Assembly: GCA_016342745.1 (NCBI GenBank)
Contig: JAEINT010000012.1
Location: 1 to 64,000, forward strand
Reading direction: 5' to 3'
Source of the DNA: Labilibaculum sp.
GTDB lineage: Bacteria > Bacteroidota > Bacteroidia > Bacteroidales > Marinifilaceae
Length of the DNA stretch: 64,000 bases
Under the pieces are notes generated by a model, which saw only the letters and a list, made by a program, of their open reading frames with translations, was not told where the DNA came from and made no database searches. Shown piece by piece: positions 1 through 8,300 of this stretch; position 1 is the first letter of the stretch; each line of letters opens with the position of its first letter. The position numbers and the translations under genes were made by a program.

Positions 1-1
1 T

Positions 2-73
2 CCAAAAACCGCGGTGCTTATGAAGGCCTTTGAAAAAAAGAAAATTATAGAGGTGACACAGTTCATTGAATAG
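2..73 (+). CDS. possible C-terminal end of an upstream gene (partial)
   Basis: Frame 2 is open from the window edge to a TAG at 71-73 and would encode 23 residues ending in VTQFIE. The composition (Lys, Ile, Glu) is compatible with real coding sequence, but the piece is too short to recognise a family, and a second frame is also open for ten codons. It is recorded only as a plausible gene tail cut by the window edge. Confidence 0.3.
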   Translation, partial: PKTAVLMKAFEKKKIIEVTQFIE

Positions 74-119
74 ACCCCTTTCTTTAGCCTATTACTATTT
101 TACACTTCGGTTTGGTTCG

Positions 120-345
120 TTCAACAGTCGGAAGAGTTAAAACAACACTACGAAGAGCTAGAACATCACTCCGATTTGTTAGTGCAACACTCCGAAGAGC
201 TAGAACACTGTCCGATTTGTTAGTACAACACTCCGAAGAGCTAGAACAACACTCCGATTTGTTAGTGCAACACTCCGAAGAGCCAGAACACTGTCCGATT
301 TGTTAGTACAACACTCCAAAGTGTCAAAACAACATTCAGATATGT
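120..345 (+). repeat. degenerate 21-bp tandem repeat encoding heptads (decayed coiled-coil-like ORF)
   Basis: About ten copies of a 21-bp unit alternate between two forms, one reading VQHSEEL and one reading EQHSDLL, giving a 42-bp double unit. The unit anchor (gttagt) occurs at 178, 219, 261 and 302, so spacings are 41, 42 and 41 bp. The 41-bp units carry a one-base deletion (gaacactgtccg in place of gaacaacactccg), which moves the heptad-coding frame and creates stops (TGT CCG ATT TGT TAG, read twice). The heptad peptide therefore continues across three frames, and the last frame runs on to about 522. It looks like a former repetitive coiled-coil gene or a self-expanding repeat. No start codon with a convincing context and no domain are visible. 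Confidence 0.6.
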
Positions 346-766
346 TAAATCATTCGTTCGAACAAGCAATACAATACCCCAATCCACCAGAACAAGCTAC
401 TTGCAATTTCATCATCACTAAAAAATTCCAATTCGCCATCGAAACTCACAATCAATCATCTCTCTTTCATACAGTAAAGAATAAAACCGCAACAACACAT
501 ACTCCTACTCTATTTAACTACTAAATAATTATTAAGCAATAACTAATTTAACCTATTAAAATAAAAATGTCAAGTCTTTTTTTCATTCAGACCGTTCATA
601 TTCAATTTCTTTTATTAATTTGAGAAAAATTCAATCAGCATATCATAAGCACTATAATTGTTTATTGATAAAGGATGTAGGATTTGTTTTTGCGACCAAT
701 AAGCAATATATTCACACGGCCAAAAAAAAATAAAAAAAATTATATCATCATAAAACAATAACAATT
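346..766. other. non-coding leader region upstream of the Cys-rich lipoprotein gene
   Basis: AT-rich DNA. The frame following the repeat stays open to about 522 but has low-complexity composition and no recognisable domain. From 525 to 766 there is no ORF. The promoter for the gene at 767 should lie here, but I found no clean match to the Bacteroidota consensus. An A-rich tract at 720-760 sits just before the start codon. Confidence 0.4.
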
Positions 767-1078
767 ATGAAAAAATTATTATTTGCCATTGCAATCTGCG
801 GATTCGTATTTACTTCTTGTGGAAACAAAACAAAAGCAGCTACTGAAGAAAAAGCATGTTGCTCTAAAGAAAAGACTGAAGTAAGTGCAGATCTTAAAAA
901 AGACTGTGAAAAAGGTTGTACTCACACAGCAGAAGCTAAAAAAGCTTGTTGTGATGGAGAAAAAGCAACTACAGAAACAGCTAAAACAGAATGCTGTTCA
1001 AAAGAAAAGACTGAAGCTACTGCTGAAGCAAAAACAGAATGCAAAGGAGATTGCACTAAAGATTGTTGCAAGAAATAA
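767..1078 (+). CDS. small cysteine-rich lipoprotein (probable metal-binding)
   Basis: A 103-residue protein. It has a lipoprotein signal peptide ending in a lipobox (FTSC, Cys18), so it should be acylated and envelope-anchored. The mature part holds 12 cysteines in about 85 residues, as four CC pairs plus the spaced pairs DCEKGC and ECKGDC, separated by Lys/Glu/Ala/Thr-rich linkers such as ACCSKEKTE and ECCSKEKTE. That pattern suggests a metallothionein-like thiol binder for soft metals (Cu, Zn, Cd), but I recognise no named family. It lies upstream of a heavy-metal RND efflux operon on the same strand and ends before its own terminator (1104-1138). Its signal peptide is almost the same as that of the His-rich lipoprotein at 1900, which suggests a common origin. 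The metal role is inferred from composition and position. Confidence 0.8.
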   Translation: MKKLLFAIAICGFVFTSCGNKTKAATEEKACCSKEKTEVSADLKKDCEKGCTHTAEAKKACCDGEKATTETAKTECCSKEKTEATAEAKTECKGDCTKDCCKK

Positions 1079-1103
1079 TTTGCAAAAAACACATATTAAA
1101 AAT

Positions 1104-1138
1104 AGCCATGTAGTTTTACTGCATGGCTGTTTTTATTT
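1104..1138 (+). terminator. intrinsic terminator after the Cys-rich lipoprotein
   Basis: A perfect stem AGCCATG/CATGGCT (1104-1128) with an inner AGT/ACT stem is followed by a T-rich tract (gtttttattt). It separates the Cys-rich lipoprotein gene from the His-rich genes downstream. Confidence 0.75.
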
Positions 1139-1250
1139 AAACAACTATTGTATAAGCATTTATTTTAATGTTAACGAAAGTATAATACCAACTAGTAGCT
1201 ATTGGAAATAAAATTTCGATCCTCTATATTTGTTGCATACATTTTAGAAA

Positions 1251-1670
1251 ATGAGGAATTTAAAAAATCAATTATTATGTCTGATCATGATAATACCGAT
1301 GCTGGTATTGCTTGCGCATGATGTAATTCCTCATCACCATCACAGTGAAGTTCAGACTGAAAACAATCAAGTTTCCGTACTACAATCACATCATCACATT
1401 CATACTGGTTCTTGTAATTCTCACAGTAATAGTAGAGCACACTGGAATCACCAACACGAAACCAACAGTGAATCCTGCTGTATACTAACACACAACAGAG
1501 TTCAGAAAGAAGTAAAATATCAGATCTTTCTTAAGGCAGATTTGATTAATTTTGACGTTAATGACACCCAAAAAGTTCAAAAATTCAGGGTTCATAATTA
1601 CCAATTAATACCCGAACCGCTCCGGTTCTCTCCTCTTCGAAGAGGTCCTCCTAGTTTAAATTTAGTGTAA
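1251..1670 (+). CDS. histidine-rich exported protein next to metal efflux genes
   Basis: A 139-residue protein with an N-terminal hydrophobic segment (about residues 8-24) acting as a signal peptide or anchor, followed at once by HDVIPHHHH and more His clusters (SHHHIH, HWNHQHE), plus CC and single Cys residues. The C-terminal half (about 85-139) is not His-rich and ends in a basic/proline tail, LRRGPPSLNLV. Small His-rich proteins of this type are common beside CusA/CzcA operons in Bacteroidota. I recall a DUF-level family but cannot confirm it without a search. Role: probable periplasmic binding or buffering of Cu/Zn/Ni. The start is chosen at the ATG directly before the hydrophobic stretch. 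It belongs to the locus that continues at 1900 and 2254. Confidence 0.75.
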   Translation: MRNLKNQLLCLIMIIPMLVLLAHDVIPHHHHSEVQTENNQVSVLQSHHHIHTGSCNSHSNSRAHWNHQHETNSESCCILTHNRVQKEVKYQIFLKADLINFDVNDTQKVQKFRVHNYQLIPEPLRFSPLRRGPPSLNLV

Positions 1671-1899
1671 GCTTATCAATATTGTAGAATTGTTGACTGG
1701 TTGCTTTCGCATGCAATTTTATTTGCTGTAGGCAATCTTATCATCGCACAATATAAAATTCTGCTACACGAAATCCATTCAAACAAAATAATCAATATTA
1801 TACTTTTTCGTTTTTGAATGAACCCACTCTCTGCATAGGTCTACACGTCTTATTTAGAGAGAGGTTATCAACACAAAAACACAACTCAAAATTACTCAA

Positions 1900-2163
1900 A
1901 TGAAAAAATTACTATTTATTCTAGCCATAAGCGGATTTGTATTTACCTCATGTGGTAATTCTACTAAGAAAGCAAAAAGTGAAACTGATGTTCACCAACA
2001 CGATGATTGCGACCACAAGCATGGTGAAGAAGGACATTCACATGATTCAGATGCAAATCATCATCAGGAAGAATTTACGGTTGATTCAACTGCAAATGAA
2101 GCTCATGATGCTGATGCAAAACATGATCATGACCACGAACATGGTCACGATCACCAACATTAA
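1900..2163 (+). CDS. small histidine-rich lipoprotein (probable metal-binding)
   Basis: An 87-residue lipoprotein. The signal peptide (MKKLLFILAISGFVFTSC, Cys18) differs at only two positions from that of the Cys-rich lipoprotein at 767, but the mature part is His/Asp/Glu-rich: 16 histidines, with C-terminal alternation HDHDHEHGHDHQH. Such runs bind Zn, Cu, Ni or Co. It precedes the RND adaptor gene by 90 bp, and the adaptor itself begins with a His-rich stretch, so it may capture metal at the envelope and pass it to the pump. No catalytic domain is present. The two lipoproteins look like duplicated secretion leaders carrying different metal-binding tails, thiol in one and imidazole in the other. 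Function is inferred from composition and neighbours. Confidence 0.8.
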   Translation: MKKLLFILAISGFVFTSCGNSTKKAKSETDVHQHDDCDHKHGEEGHSHDSDANHHQEEFTVDSTANEAHDADAKHDHDHEHGHDHQH

Positions 2164-2176
2164 GAAATAGAGCGAC

Positions 2177-2201
2177 CACTAAGCCTTAAACAGGTTTAGT
2201 G
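2177..2201 (+). other. hairpin between His-rich lipoprotein and efflux adaptor
   Basis: CACTAAGCCT pairs with AGGTTTAGTG (ten pairs, one G-T) around a five-base loop. No strong T-run follows, so it is more likely a processing, stability or attenuation element that sets the ratio of the small lipoprotein to the pump than a full terminator. Confidence 0.4.
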
Positions 2202-2253
2202 CTTGCATCATTTGGTATTGATATTTTGAGTTATTATCACAAAAAAAACTAAA

Positions 2254-3774
2254 ATGAGAAAATATATCTGGATAAGCTTTTGCTTATCAATCCTATTAGT
2301 AGCTTGTCAGTCTGCGGGCAATTCCAATGCAGGACACGAAGGACATGATCATTCAGCGGGAGCAGAAGCCCACGAAGATCATGCCACAGAGAGCTTGACT
2401 TTATTTAATGAAAGCACAGAGCTTTTTGTAGAATTTCCAACCATGATGCTGGGTCATTCGACCAAATTCCTTGCTCACCTAACCAATCTGGAATCGTATA
2501 AACCCTACACCGAAGGTAAATTTACAGTTAGCCTGATAAAAGGGAAAAAGGGAGTTCGCCAAACAGTTGAAGCCCCTGCACGAGATGGAATATTTACGCC
2601 AAGCATTCAAGCCAAAGAAGCTGGCGTTTACACCTTAGTATTCGATATTGAATCAAAATATGGTAAGGAACGTTTCACAGCAAAAAACATTCGTGTTTAT
2701 AAAGATCATGCTGAAGCAGATGCAAACAAACCTGCGGAAGACGAAGGAATAACTTTTCTAAAAGAACAAGCCTGGAAAATAGAATTTGCAACTTCGGAAG
2801 CTCAAAAAACTCCCTTCCAAGAAGTTATTAAAACAACAGGAACTCTTCTGCCTGCTGTGAACATGGAAAAGCAAATTGTAGCAAAAAGTAATGGAATTGT
2901 TCATTTTCAATCGAACGATATTCTTGCTGGTAAAACAATAAAGAAAAATACACCAATTTTCATTTTATCAGGAAAAGAGTTAGCCGGAAACAATATCTCG
3001 ACAGAATATACAAAAGCTAAAACGGATTTAACCAAGGCTAAATCTGAATTCGAAAGAACCAGAACCTTACGCGAAGACCAAATTGTTTCGGAGAAAGAAT
3101 TCATCGAAGCCAAAAGTAATTTTGAAAATGCTGAAGTAAGATTTAATAGCATCAACAAAGGATACAATGCCAATGGCTTAAAAATCAACTCGCCAGTTAC
3201 CGGCTTTATTTGTGCTGTTTATGTTCGAGAGGGCCAATATGTCGAAAAAGGAACTGTTTTGGCAAAGGTTGATCAGGGTTCAAAACTACTGTTAAAGGCA
3301 GATGTTTACCAAAAGCACCTAAAGCATTTGGCAAGTATTAAATCTGCCAACTTCAGACTTCCTTATCGTGATGAGATATTTAACACAGAAGATCTGAACG
3401 GTAGATTAATAGCTTATGGAAAAGACATTCATGAAGAAGACTACACAACTCCTTTGTATTTCGAATTGGATTTAACAGCTGATTTGTATGCTGGTTCTTT
3501 TGTAGAAGTTTATCTAAAATCTGAACGCACAAATAATGTTCTTCACATTAAAAAGTCTGCTATCCTTGAAGATCAAGGTTTAAAATATGTATTTGTGCAG
3601 ATATCAGGCGAAAGTTTCGAAAAACGATTTGTAAATATTGGCGTTAGCAATGGCCAAGAGGTAGAAATTACTTCAGGACTAAAAGCTGGCGAACGAGTGG
3701 TAAGTAAAGGAGCTTATTTTGTAAAGTTAGCCTCAATGGCAGGTGCTTTACCAGCTCATTCGCATGAACATTAA
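2254..3774 (+). CDS. efflux RND transporter periplasmic adaptor (CusB/CzcB-like)
   Basis: A 506-residue membrane-fusion protein linking the inner-membrane pump to the outer-membrane channel. It starts with a lipoprotein signal (LLVAC, Cys18) and a His-rich stretch (GHEGHDHS, EAHEDH, residues 27-43). An Ig-like domain follows at about 45-155, typical of long Bacteroidota metal adaptors. Next come a barrel-sandwich/lipoyl half (about 205-245), an alpha-helical hairpin (KAKTDLTKAKSEFERTR, about 250-295), the second lipoyl half (INSPVTGFICAVYVREGQYVEKG), a beta-barrel and a membrane-proximal domain. The C-terminus ends in PAHSHEH, another metal-binding tail. It is followed 33 bp later by the pump gene and then the channel, so the tripartite exporter is complete. 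The His-rich ends favour a divalent heavy-metal or copper substrate over drugs. The exact metal is unknown. Confidence 0.9.
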   Translation: MRKYIWISFCLSILLVACQSAGNSNAGHEGHDHSAGAEAHEDHATESLTLFNESTELFVEFPTMMLGHSTKFLAHLTNLESYKPYTEGKFTVSLIKGKKGVRQTVEAPARDGIFTPSIQAKEAGVYTLVFDIESKYGKERFTAKNIRVYKDHAEADANKPAEDEGITFLKEQAWKIEFATSEAQKTPFQEVIKTTGTLLPAVNMEKQIVAKSNGIVHFQSNDILAGKTIKKNTPIFILSGKELAGNNISTEYTKAKTDLTKAKSEFERTRTLREDQIVSEKEFIEAKSNFENAEVRFNSINKGYNANGLKINSPVTGFICAVYVREGQYVEKGTVLAKVDQGSKLLLKADVYQKHLKHLASIKSANFRLPYRDEIFNTEDLNGRLIAYGKDIHEEDYTTPLYFELDLTADLYAGSFVEVYLKSERTNNVLHIKKSAILEDQGLKYVFVQISGESFEKRFVNIGVSNGQEVEITSGLKAGERVVSKGAYFVKLASMAGALPAHSHEH

Positions 3775-3807
3775 ACCAATTTTACAAAAACTAAAATTTA
3801 AAATATC

Positions 3808-6800
3808 GTGTTAAATAAAATCATACAATACGCACTGCACAATCGTATTCTAGTGATGTTTGTATCCATTCTCCTAATTATAGGTGGAGGCTACACAACG
3901 TCAAACATGGATGTGGATGTGTTTCCAGACCTGACTGCTCCTACGGTTGTAGTTATGACTGAAGCTCACGGAATGGCACCAGAAGAAGTTGAAAAATTAG
4001 TCACCTTCCCGATCGAAACAGCTGTTAACGGAGCAACCAATGTTAGAAGATTACGTTCGTCCTCATCTGCAGGATTCTCCATCGTATGGATCGAATTTGA
4101 ATGGGGAACAGATATTTACAAAGCTCGTCAGATCGTTAGTGAAAAGCTATTGGCAGTTTCTGAGAGTTTGCCAGAAGGTGCTGGAAATCCAAGTTTAGCT
4201 CCCCAGTCTTCAATAATGGGTGAAGTTTTAATGATTGGATTGCAATCAGACAGTATTTCTCCTATGGAATTGCGAACGCTTGCTGATTGGACAATTCGCC
4301 CACAATTATTAGCCATAAACGGTGTTGCCCAAGTGGTTGTAATTGGTGGAGAATTCAAGCAATATCAGATTCTTGCCAATCCGCAAAAAATGAGGTATTA
4401 CAAAGTTAGTATTGACGAGCTGATGAAAGCAGCCGAAGCAACCAATCAGAACTCGGCCGGTGGTTTCATCAACGAATATGGAAATCAATACAACATTCGT
4501 GGAATTGCACGTACTTCCGATTTTGAAGAATTGGGTAATTCGGTTGTTAAAGTATACAACAATGTACCCATACGAATTAGTGATATTGCCGAGGTAAAAG
4601 CGGCAGCAGCACCAAAAATTGGCTTGGGAACCATTAACAGCAAACAAGCTGTCTTGTTAACGGTTAAAAAACAACCGGGTATCAACACGCTTAAGCTGAC
4701 TGAAAAACTGGATGATTCGATCGAGAAATTATCAAAATCGCTTCCTGCAGGTGTTACAGTTAATACGCATATTTTCCGTCAAGCGGATTTTATCAATTCA
4801 TCCATTAGTAATGTACAGAAAGCATTACTGGAGGGTTCCATTTTTGTGATTGTTATTTTATTGGTGTTCCTAATGAACTACAGAACAACAATCATATCAC
4901 TTTTGGCCATTCCAATATCGCTTTTGGCAACCATGATCACTTTAAAATTTTTAGGCATCACCATTAACACCATGACATTGGGTGGTATGGCAATTGCTAT
5001 TGGAGATTTGGTTGATGATGCCATTATCGATGTGGAAAATGTATACAAGCGACTGCGACAGAATCATCTACTCCCAAAAGAAAAAAGAGACAGTCCAATT
5101 AAAATTGTTTACGCTGCATCTTGCGAGATTCGTTCTTCTATCATTAATGCAACCTTTATTATTATCGCAGCCTTTTTGCCGCTGTTTTTTCTTAGTGGAA
5201 TGGAAGGAAGAATGCTTCAACCTTTAGGAATTGCATTTATCGTTTCCTTATTCGCTTCTTTGGTTGTAGCTCTAACCCTTACGCCAGTATTGTGTAGTTT
5301 TATGCTTACCAGCGATAAAATGCTCGATCGTAAGAACAAAGAGAGCTGGTTGGTAACTAAGCTAAACAAATGGTACAAAAGTTCGTTAGAAAAGGCTTTA
5401 GATTACAAAAAGTGGGTTTTAGCAGGCACATTTGTCCTGTTTATTGGTTCTGTTTTTATCCTTACGGGATTAGGTCGAAATTTCCTTCCTGAATTTAACG
5501 AAGGATCCTTAACGATCACAGCCATTACAAAACCAGGCATTTCTTTAGAAGAATCCAATAAGATAAAAGTATTAGCCGAAGATGCTTTGCAAACAATTCC
5601 TGAAGTGGAATTAAGTGCTCGTCGTACGGGTCGATCGGAATTGGATGAGCATTCTTTTGGTGTAAACACTTCCGAAATTGAAGTCCCTTTTACACTAACG
5701 GATCGAACTAAGTCTGAATTTTTGCAGGAAGTTCGCGAAAAACTAAATGTAATATCAGGAGTTAATTTTGCCATTGGTCAACCTTTAGCACACCGAATCG
5801 ATCATATTTTATCGGGAACGAAAGCAAATATCGCCATTAAAATTTTTGGTGATGATTTGAATAAAATGTTCGAAATGGCCAATGATATCAAATCATCTAT
5901 CTCTCCTATCGAAGGTGTGGTTGATGTAAATGTTGAGCAGCAAGTTGAAATTCCTCAAATTAGAATCTTGCCTAGGCGCGACATGTTGGCTAAGTATGGT
6001 ATTTCCATTGCTCAGTTCTCTGAATTTATTCACGTGGCCTTTGGAGGCGCTAAAGTATCTGATGTGTTTGAAGGAATTCGCGCATTCGATTTGGTTGTAA
6101 AGTACAACGAAGAAAATAGAGGTAGCTTTGATGCCATTCAAAATGCATTAATTGATACTTGGGATGGCAAAAAGATTCCTTTTAGCTATGTAGCCGAAAT
6201 CCAATCACTATCGGGTCCAAACACTATTCATCGTGAAAATGTTCAGCGTAAATTAGTTGTTTCTGCTAATGTTGCCGATCGTGATTTACGAAGTGTTGTT
6301 AATGACATCCAAAACAATGTAGATCAAGACATCGTGCTACCCGAAAGTTACCGAATTGAATATGGCGGTCAGTTTGAAAGTGAAGCAAAAGCCTCTCGTA
6401 CATTGATGATTGCTTCTTTGTTTAGTCTTTTGATTATTTTCCTTTTACTTTTCCAGGAATTTAGAAGCACACAATTGGCAAGTATCATTTTACTGAATTT
6501 ACCTTTGGCACTTATTGGTGGTGTATTCACCATCTTCTTTACATCGGGTATGCTAAGTATTCCTGCAATTATTGGTTTCATTACCCTGTTTGGTATCGCA
6601 ACCCGAAACGGGATTCTGTTGATATCGAACTATCAGAGCATGAAAGCTAAAAGCATCGATATTAAGGAGATTATTTTACAAGGATCTGTTCATCGTTTGA
6701 GTCCAATACTAATGACTGCCTTAACTGCTGCCTTGGCATTAATTCCGATGGCAATTGCAGGCGATCAGCCGGGAAATGAAATTCAAAGTCCAATGGCTGT

Positions 6801-6900
6801 TGTTATTCTAGGTGGACTCTTAAGCTCTACTTTATTAAATATTTACATTATTCCGATTGTGTATTTGTTGCTGAACTCTAAAAACAAAGAAAATGCTTAG
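3808..6900 (+). CDS. CusA/CzcA family heavy-metal efflux RND permease
   Basis: A 1030-residue proton-driven inner-membrane pump of the heavy-metal (HME) RND class, the usual size for the family. It shows the characteristic porter-domain start (DVDVFPDLTAPTV, MAPEEVEKLVTFPIE) and the TM4 motif GDLVDDAIIDVEN with acidic residues for proton relay. The N-terminal helix (about 14-32) is followed by a large periplasmic loop, then a TM bundle (about 335-525), a second helix (about 535-555), a second porter loop, and the final TM bundle (about 855-1020). Translation starts at GTG 3808, because the residues just after it (LNKIIQYALHNRILV) are the conserved HME start and no ATG is better placed. The 3' end overlaps the channel gene by 8 bp, implying coupled translation. 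Substrate metal (Cu/Ag versus Co/Zn/Cd) cannot be settled by eye. Confidence 0.93.
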   Translation: MLNKIIQYALHNRILVMFVSILLIIGGGYTTSNMDVDVFPDLTAPTVVVMTEAHGMAPEEVEKLVTFPIETAVNGATNVRRLRSSSSAGFSIVWIEFEWGTDIYKARQIVSEKLLAVSESLPEGAGNPSLAPQSSIMGEVLMIGLQSDSISPMELRTLADWTIRPQLLAINGVAQVVVIGGEFKQYQILANPQKMRYYKVSIDELMKAAEATNQNSAGGFINEYGNQYNIRGIARTSDFEELGNSVVKVYNNVPIRISDIAEVKAAAAPKIGLGTINSKQAVLLTVKKQPGINTLKLTEKLDDSIEKLSKSLPAGVTVNTHIFRQADFINSSISNVQKALLEGSIFVIVILLVFLMNYRTTIISLLAIPISLLATMITLKFLGITINTMTLGGMAIAIGDLVDDAIIDVENVYKRLRQNHLLPKEKRDSPIKIVYAASCEIRSSIINATFIIIAAFLPLFFLSGMEGRMLQPLGIAFIVSLFASLVVALTLTPVLCSFMLTSDKMLDRKNKESWLVTKLNKWYKSSLEKALDYKKWVLAGTFVLFIGSVFILTGLGRNFLPEFNEGSLTITAITKPGISLEESNKIKVLAEDALQTIPEVELSARRTGRSELDEHSFGVNTSEIEVPFTLTDRTKSEFLQEVREKLNVISGVNFAIGQPLAHRIDHILSGTKANIAIKIFGDDLNKMFEMANDIKSSISPIEGVVDVNVEQQVEIPQIRILPRRDMLAKYGISIAQFSEFIHVAFGGAKVSDVFEGIRAFDLVVKYNEENRGSFDAIQNALIDTWDGKKIPFSYVAEIQSLSGPNTIHRENVQRKLVVSANVADRDLRSVVNDIQNNVDQDIVLPESYRIEYGGQFESEAKASRTLMIASLFSLLIIFLLLFQEFRSTQLASIILLNLPLALIGGVFTIFFTSGMLSIPAIIGFITLFGIATRNGILLISNYQSMKAKSIDIKEIILQGSVHRLSPILMTALTAALALIPMAIAGDQPGNEIQSPMAVVILGGLLSSTLLNIYIIPIVYLLLNSKNKENA

Positions 6901-8068
6901 AACACTATTAATCATCATCATAACAGGATTAAGCTTTCAAGGAATGGCTCAATCCTCTGTTCAGGAGATTCTAAAAGAGATTGAAAAAAACAATCCAAAA
7001 CTAAAAGCACATCAGCAATATCTTGAAGCTCAAAAATTAGGAATTCGCTCTCTAAACAACCTTGCCAACCCTGAAGTTGAATGGGAAAAAAGTTTTTCTT
7101 CACCAGAGGGCAAGCCATATGAATTATTACTAAGTCAGAGTTTTGATTTCCCAACCAGCTATATTTATAAAAATCAGCTAAAGGAAGAAAGAATAGCAAA
7201 CCTTAAAAATATCAGAGAAAAAACTAGACAAGAAGTCTTGCTAGAATCTGAATTGCTTTGTTTCGAATTAATTTACAGGAACAAACAAAATAAGGAACTG
7301 AGTAAACGAATGAAGAATGCAGAACAGCTGAGTGTCTTTTTCCAAAAGAAGCTAAAAGCCGGTGATGGAAACATTTTAGAGCTTAATAAAATTAAGATGC
7401 TAGCTCTTAACACTAAAAACCAGTTGCAATTGGTACAAAGCAGAATAAGTAATTTAAAGCAAGATCTTAGAAAACAAAATGGAGGTATTGAATTAGATTT
7501 TAAATTAGAAGATTACCCTGCACTGCAACTAGACGAGAATGCTAAATCGCATATCGAAAAAGCTGTTAATGCAGATCCCTACTTAAAGCAACTAAGTTCT
7601 ACGGAACAAATGGCTTCTAAAGAAATTTCACTGGTTAAAACCGCTTCTTTACCCAAAATCACAATTGGCTATCGATATTTAGGTTCAGATATCATGAAAG
7701 AAGCAAATGGTGTAAAGCTTGGCGTGAGCATCCCTCTTTGGGAGAATAAAAACAAAGTGAAACAAGCTAAACTGATGAAACAATTCCATATGGAGGAATT
7801 TTCATATCAGAAAATGGAAAAAGAAAATGAGTATGAAAAACTTTTTCAAACTTTTTCAAACCTCAAATCGAGCTTAAAAGATTACCAAAATGTATTTTCT
7901 GAGAAGCAGTATGACACCCTTTTACGAAAAGCCATGAACTACGGCGAAATATCTGGCATTGAATACCTTACAGAAAGCATCTATTATTACGACAGCTTTG
8001 ATACTTACCTTGAAATAGAGTATAATTATTTCAATACAAAAGCGAAACTATTAAGGTATCTACTATAG
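6893..8068 (+). CDS. TolC-family outer-membrane channel of the metal efflux system (CusC/CzcC-like)
   Basis: A 391-residue protein with a signal peptide (hydrophobic residues 4-17, cleavage after GMAQ) and two tandem outer-membrane-efflux halves made of long amphipathic helices (for example LEAQKLGIRSL, and QTFSNLKSSLKDYQNVF near 325). It is somewhat shorter than E. coli CusC, as is common for this group in Bacteroidota. The start codon lies inside the end of the pump gene (ATGCTTAG overlap), so all three parts of the exporter are in one operon. It should form the trimeric conduit through which metal leaves the cell. A palindromic terminator module follows at 8178. Confidence 0.88.
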   Translation: MLRTLLIIIITGLSFQGMAQSSVQEILKEIEKNNPKLKAHQQYLEAQKLGIRSLNNLANPEVEWEKSFSSPEGKPYELLLSQSFDFPTSYIYKNQLKEERIANLKNIREKTRQEVLLESELLCFELIYRNKQNKELSKRMKNAEQLSVFFQKKLKAGDGNILELNKIKMLALNTKNQLQLVQSRISNLKQDLRKQNGGIELDFKLEDYPALQLDENAKSHIEKAVNADPYLKQLSSTEQMASKEISLVKTASLPKITIGYRYLGSDIMKEANGVKLGVSIPLWENKNKVKQAKLMKQFHMEEFSYQKMEKENEYEKLFQTFSNLKSSLKDYQNVFSEKQYDTLLRKAMNYGEISGIEYLTESIYYYDSFDTYLEIEYNYFNTKAKLLRYLL

Positions 8069-8177
8069 TTCTTATGTAGATTCGTTCAAAATATCACTTT
8101 TCTTATAACTTTTTTGAAACTCATGGCGTACAAATAGCAAAACGGTTTCCGTTTTTAAGGTTTAAAGTGAATAGATT

Positions 8178-8209
8178 AAAAGAGGATGGGGTGGTTACCA
8201 TCCTCTTTT
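8178..8209 (+). terminator. terminator with conserved RGTGGTTR loop (module 1), after efflux operon
   Basis: A perfect 12-bp stem (AAAAGAGGATGG with its complement) closes the 8-base loop ggtggtta. An upstream short hairpin AAAACGG-ttt-CCGTTTT lies at 8139-8155, and a linker (ggtttaaagtgaat) at 8159-8172. The same hairpin-linker-terminator layout is repeated at 8301-8371. It probably ends the efflux operon, but the conserved linker and loop suggest an additional RNA role. Confidence 0.75.
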
Positions 8210-8265
8210 GCTATATAATAATCTGTTATTTAGAGTATTGTTTTTGTAAAATATTTACATCTTGT

Positions 8266-8296
8266 TTGACAATAAAAATATTTATTATTATATTCG
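8266..8296 (+). promoter_or_regulatory. Bacteroidota-type promoter for the small RNA candidate
   Basis: TTG at 8266-8268, then exactly 20 bp, then TATATTCG at 8289-8296, a one-base variant of the Bacteroidota TAnnTTTG element. The predicted start is at about 8302, at the base of the first hairpin of the RNA candidate. There is no ORF downstream on this strand. Confidence 0.55.
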
Positions 8297-8300
8297 AACC

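Noticed and set aside
885-1211. 108-codon plus-strand ORF overlapping the Cys-rich lipoprotein
   Set aside because: It is in another frame, Lys/Gln/Leu-rich, and runs through the terminator at 1104-1138. The lipoprotein frame has a proper signal peptide.
1827-1863. CTCTCT/AGAGAG inverted repeat before the His-rich lipoprotein gene
   Set aside because: A short simple-sequence stem with a 23-base loop is not convincing as a regulatory structure.
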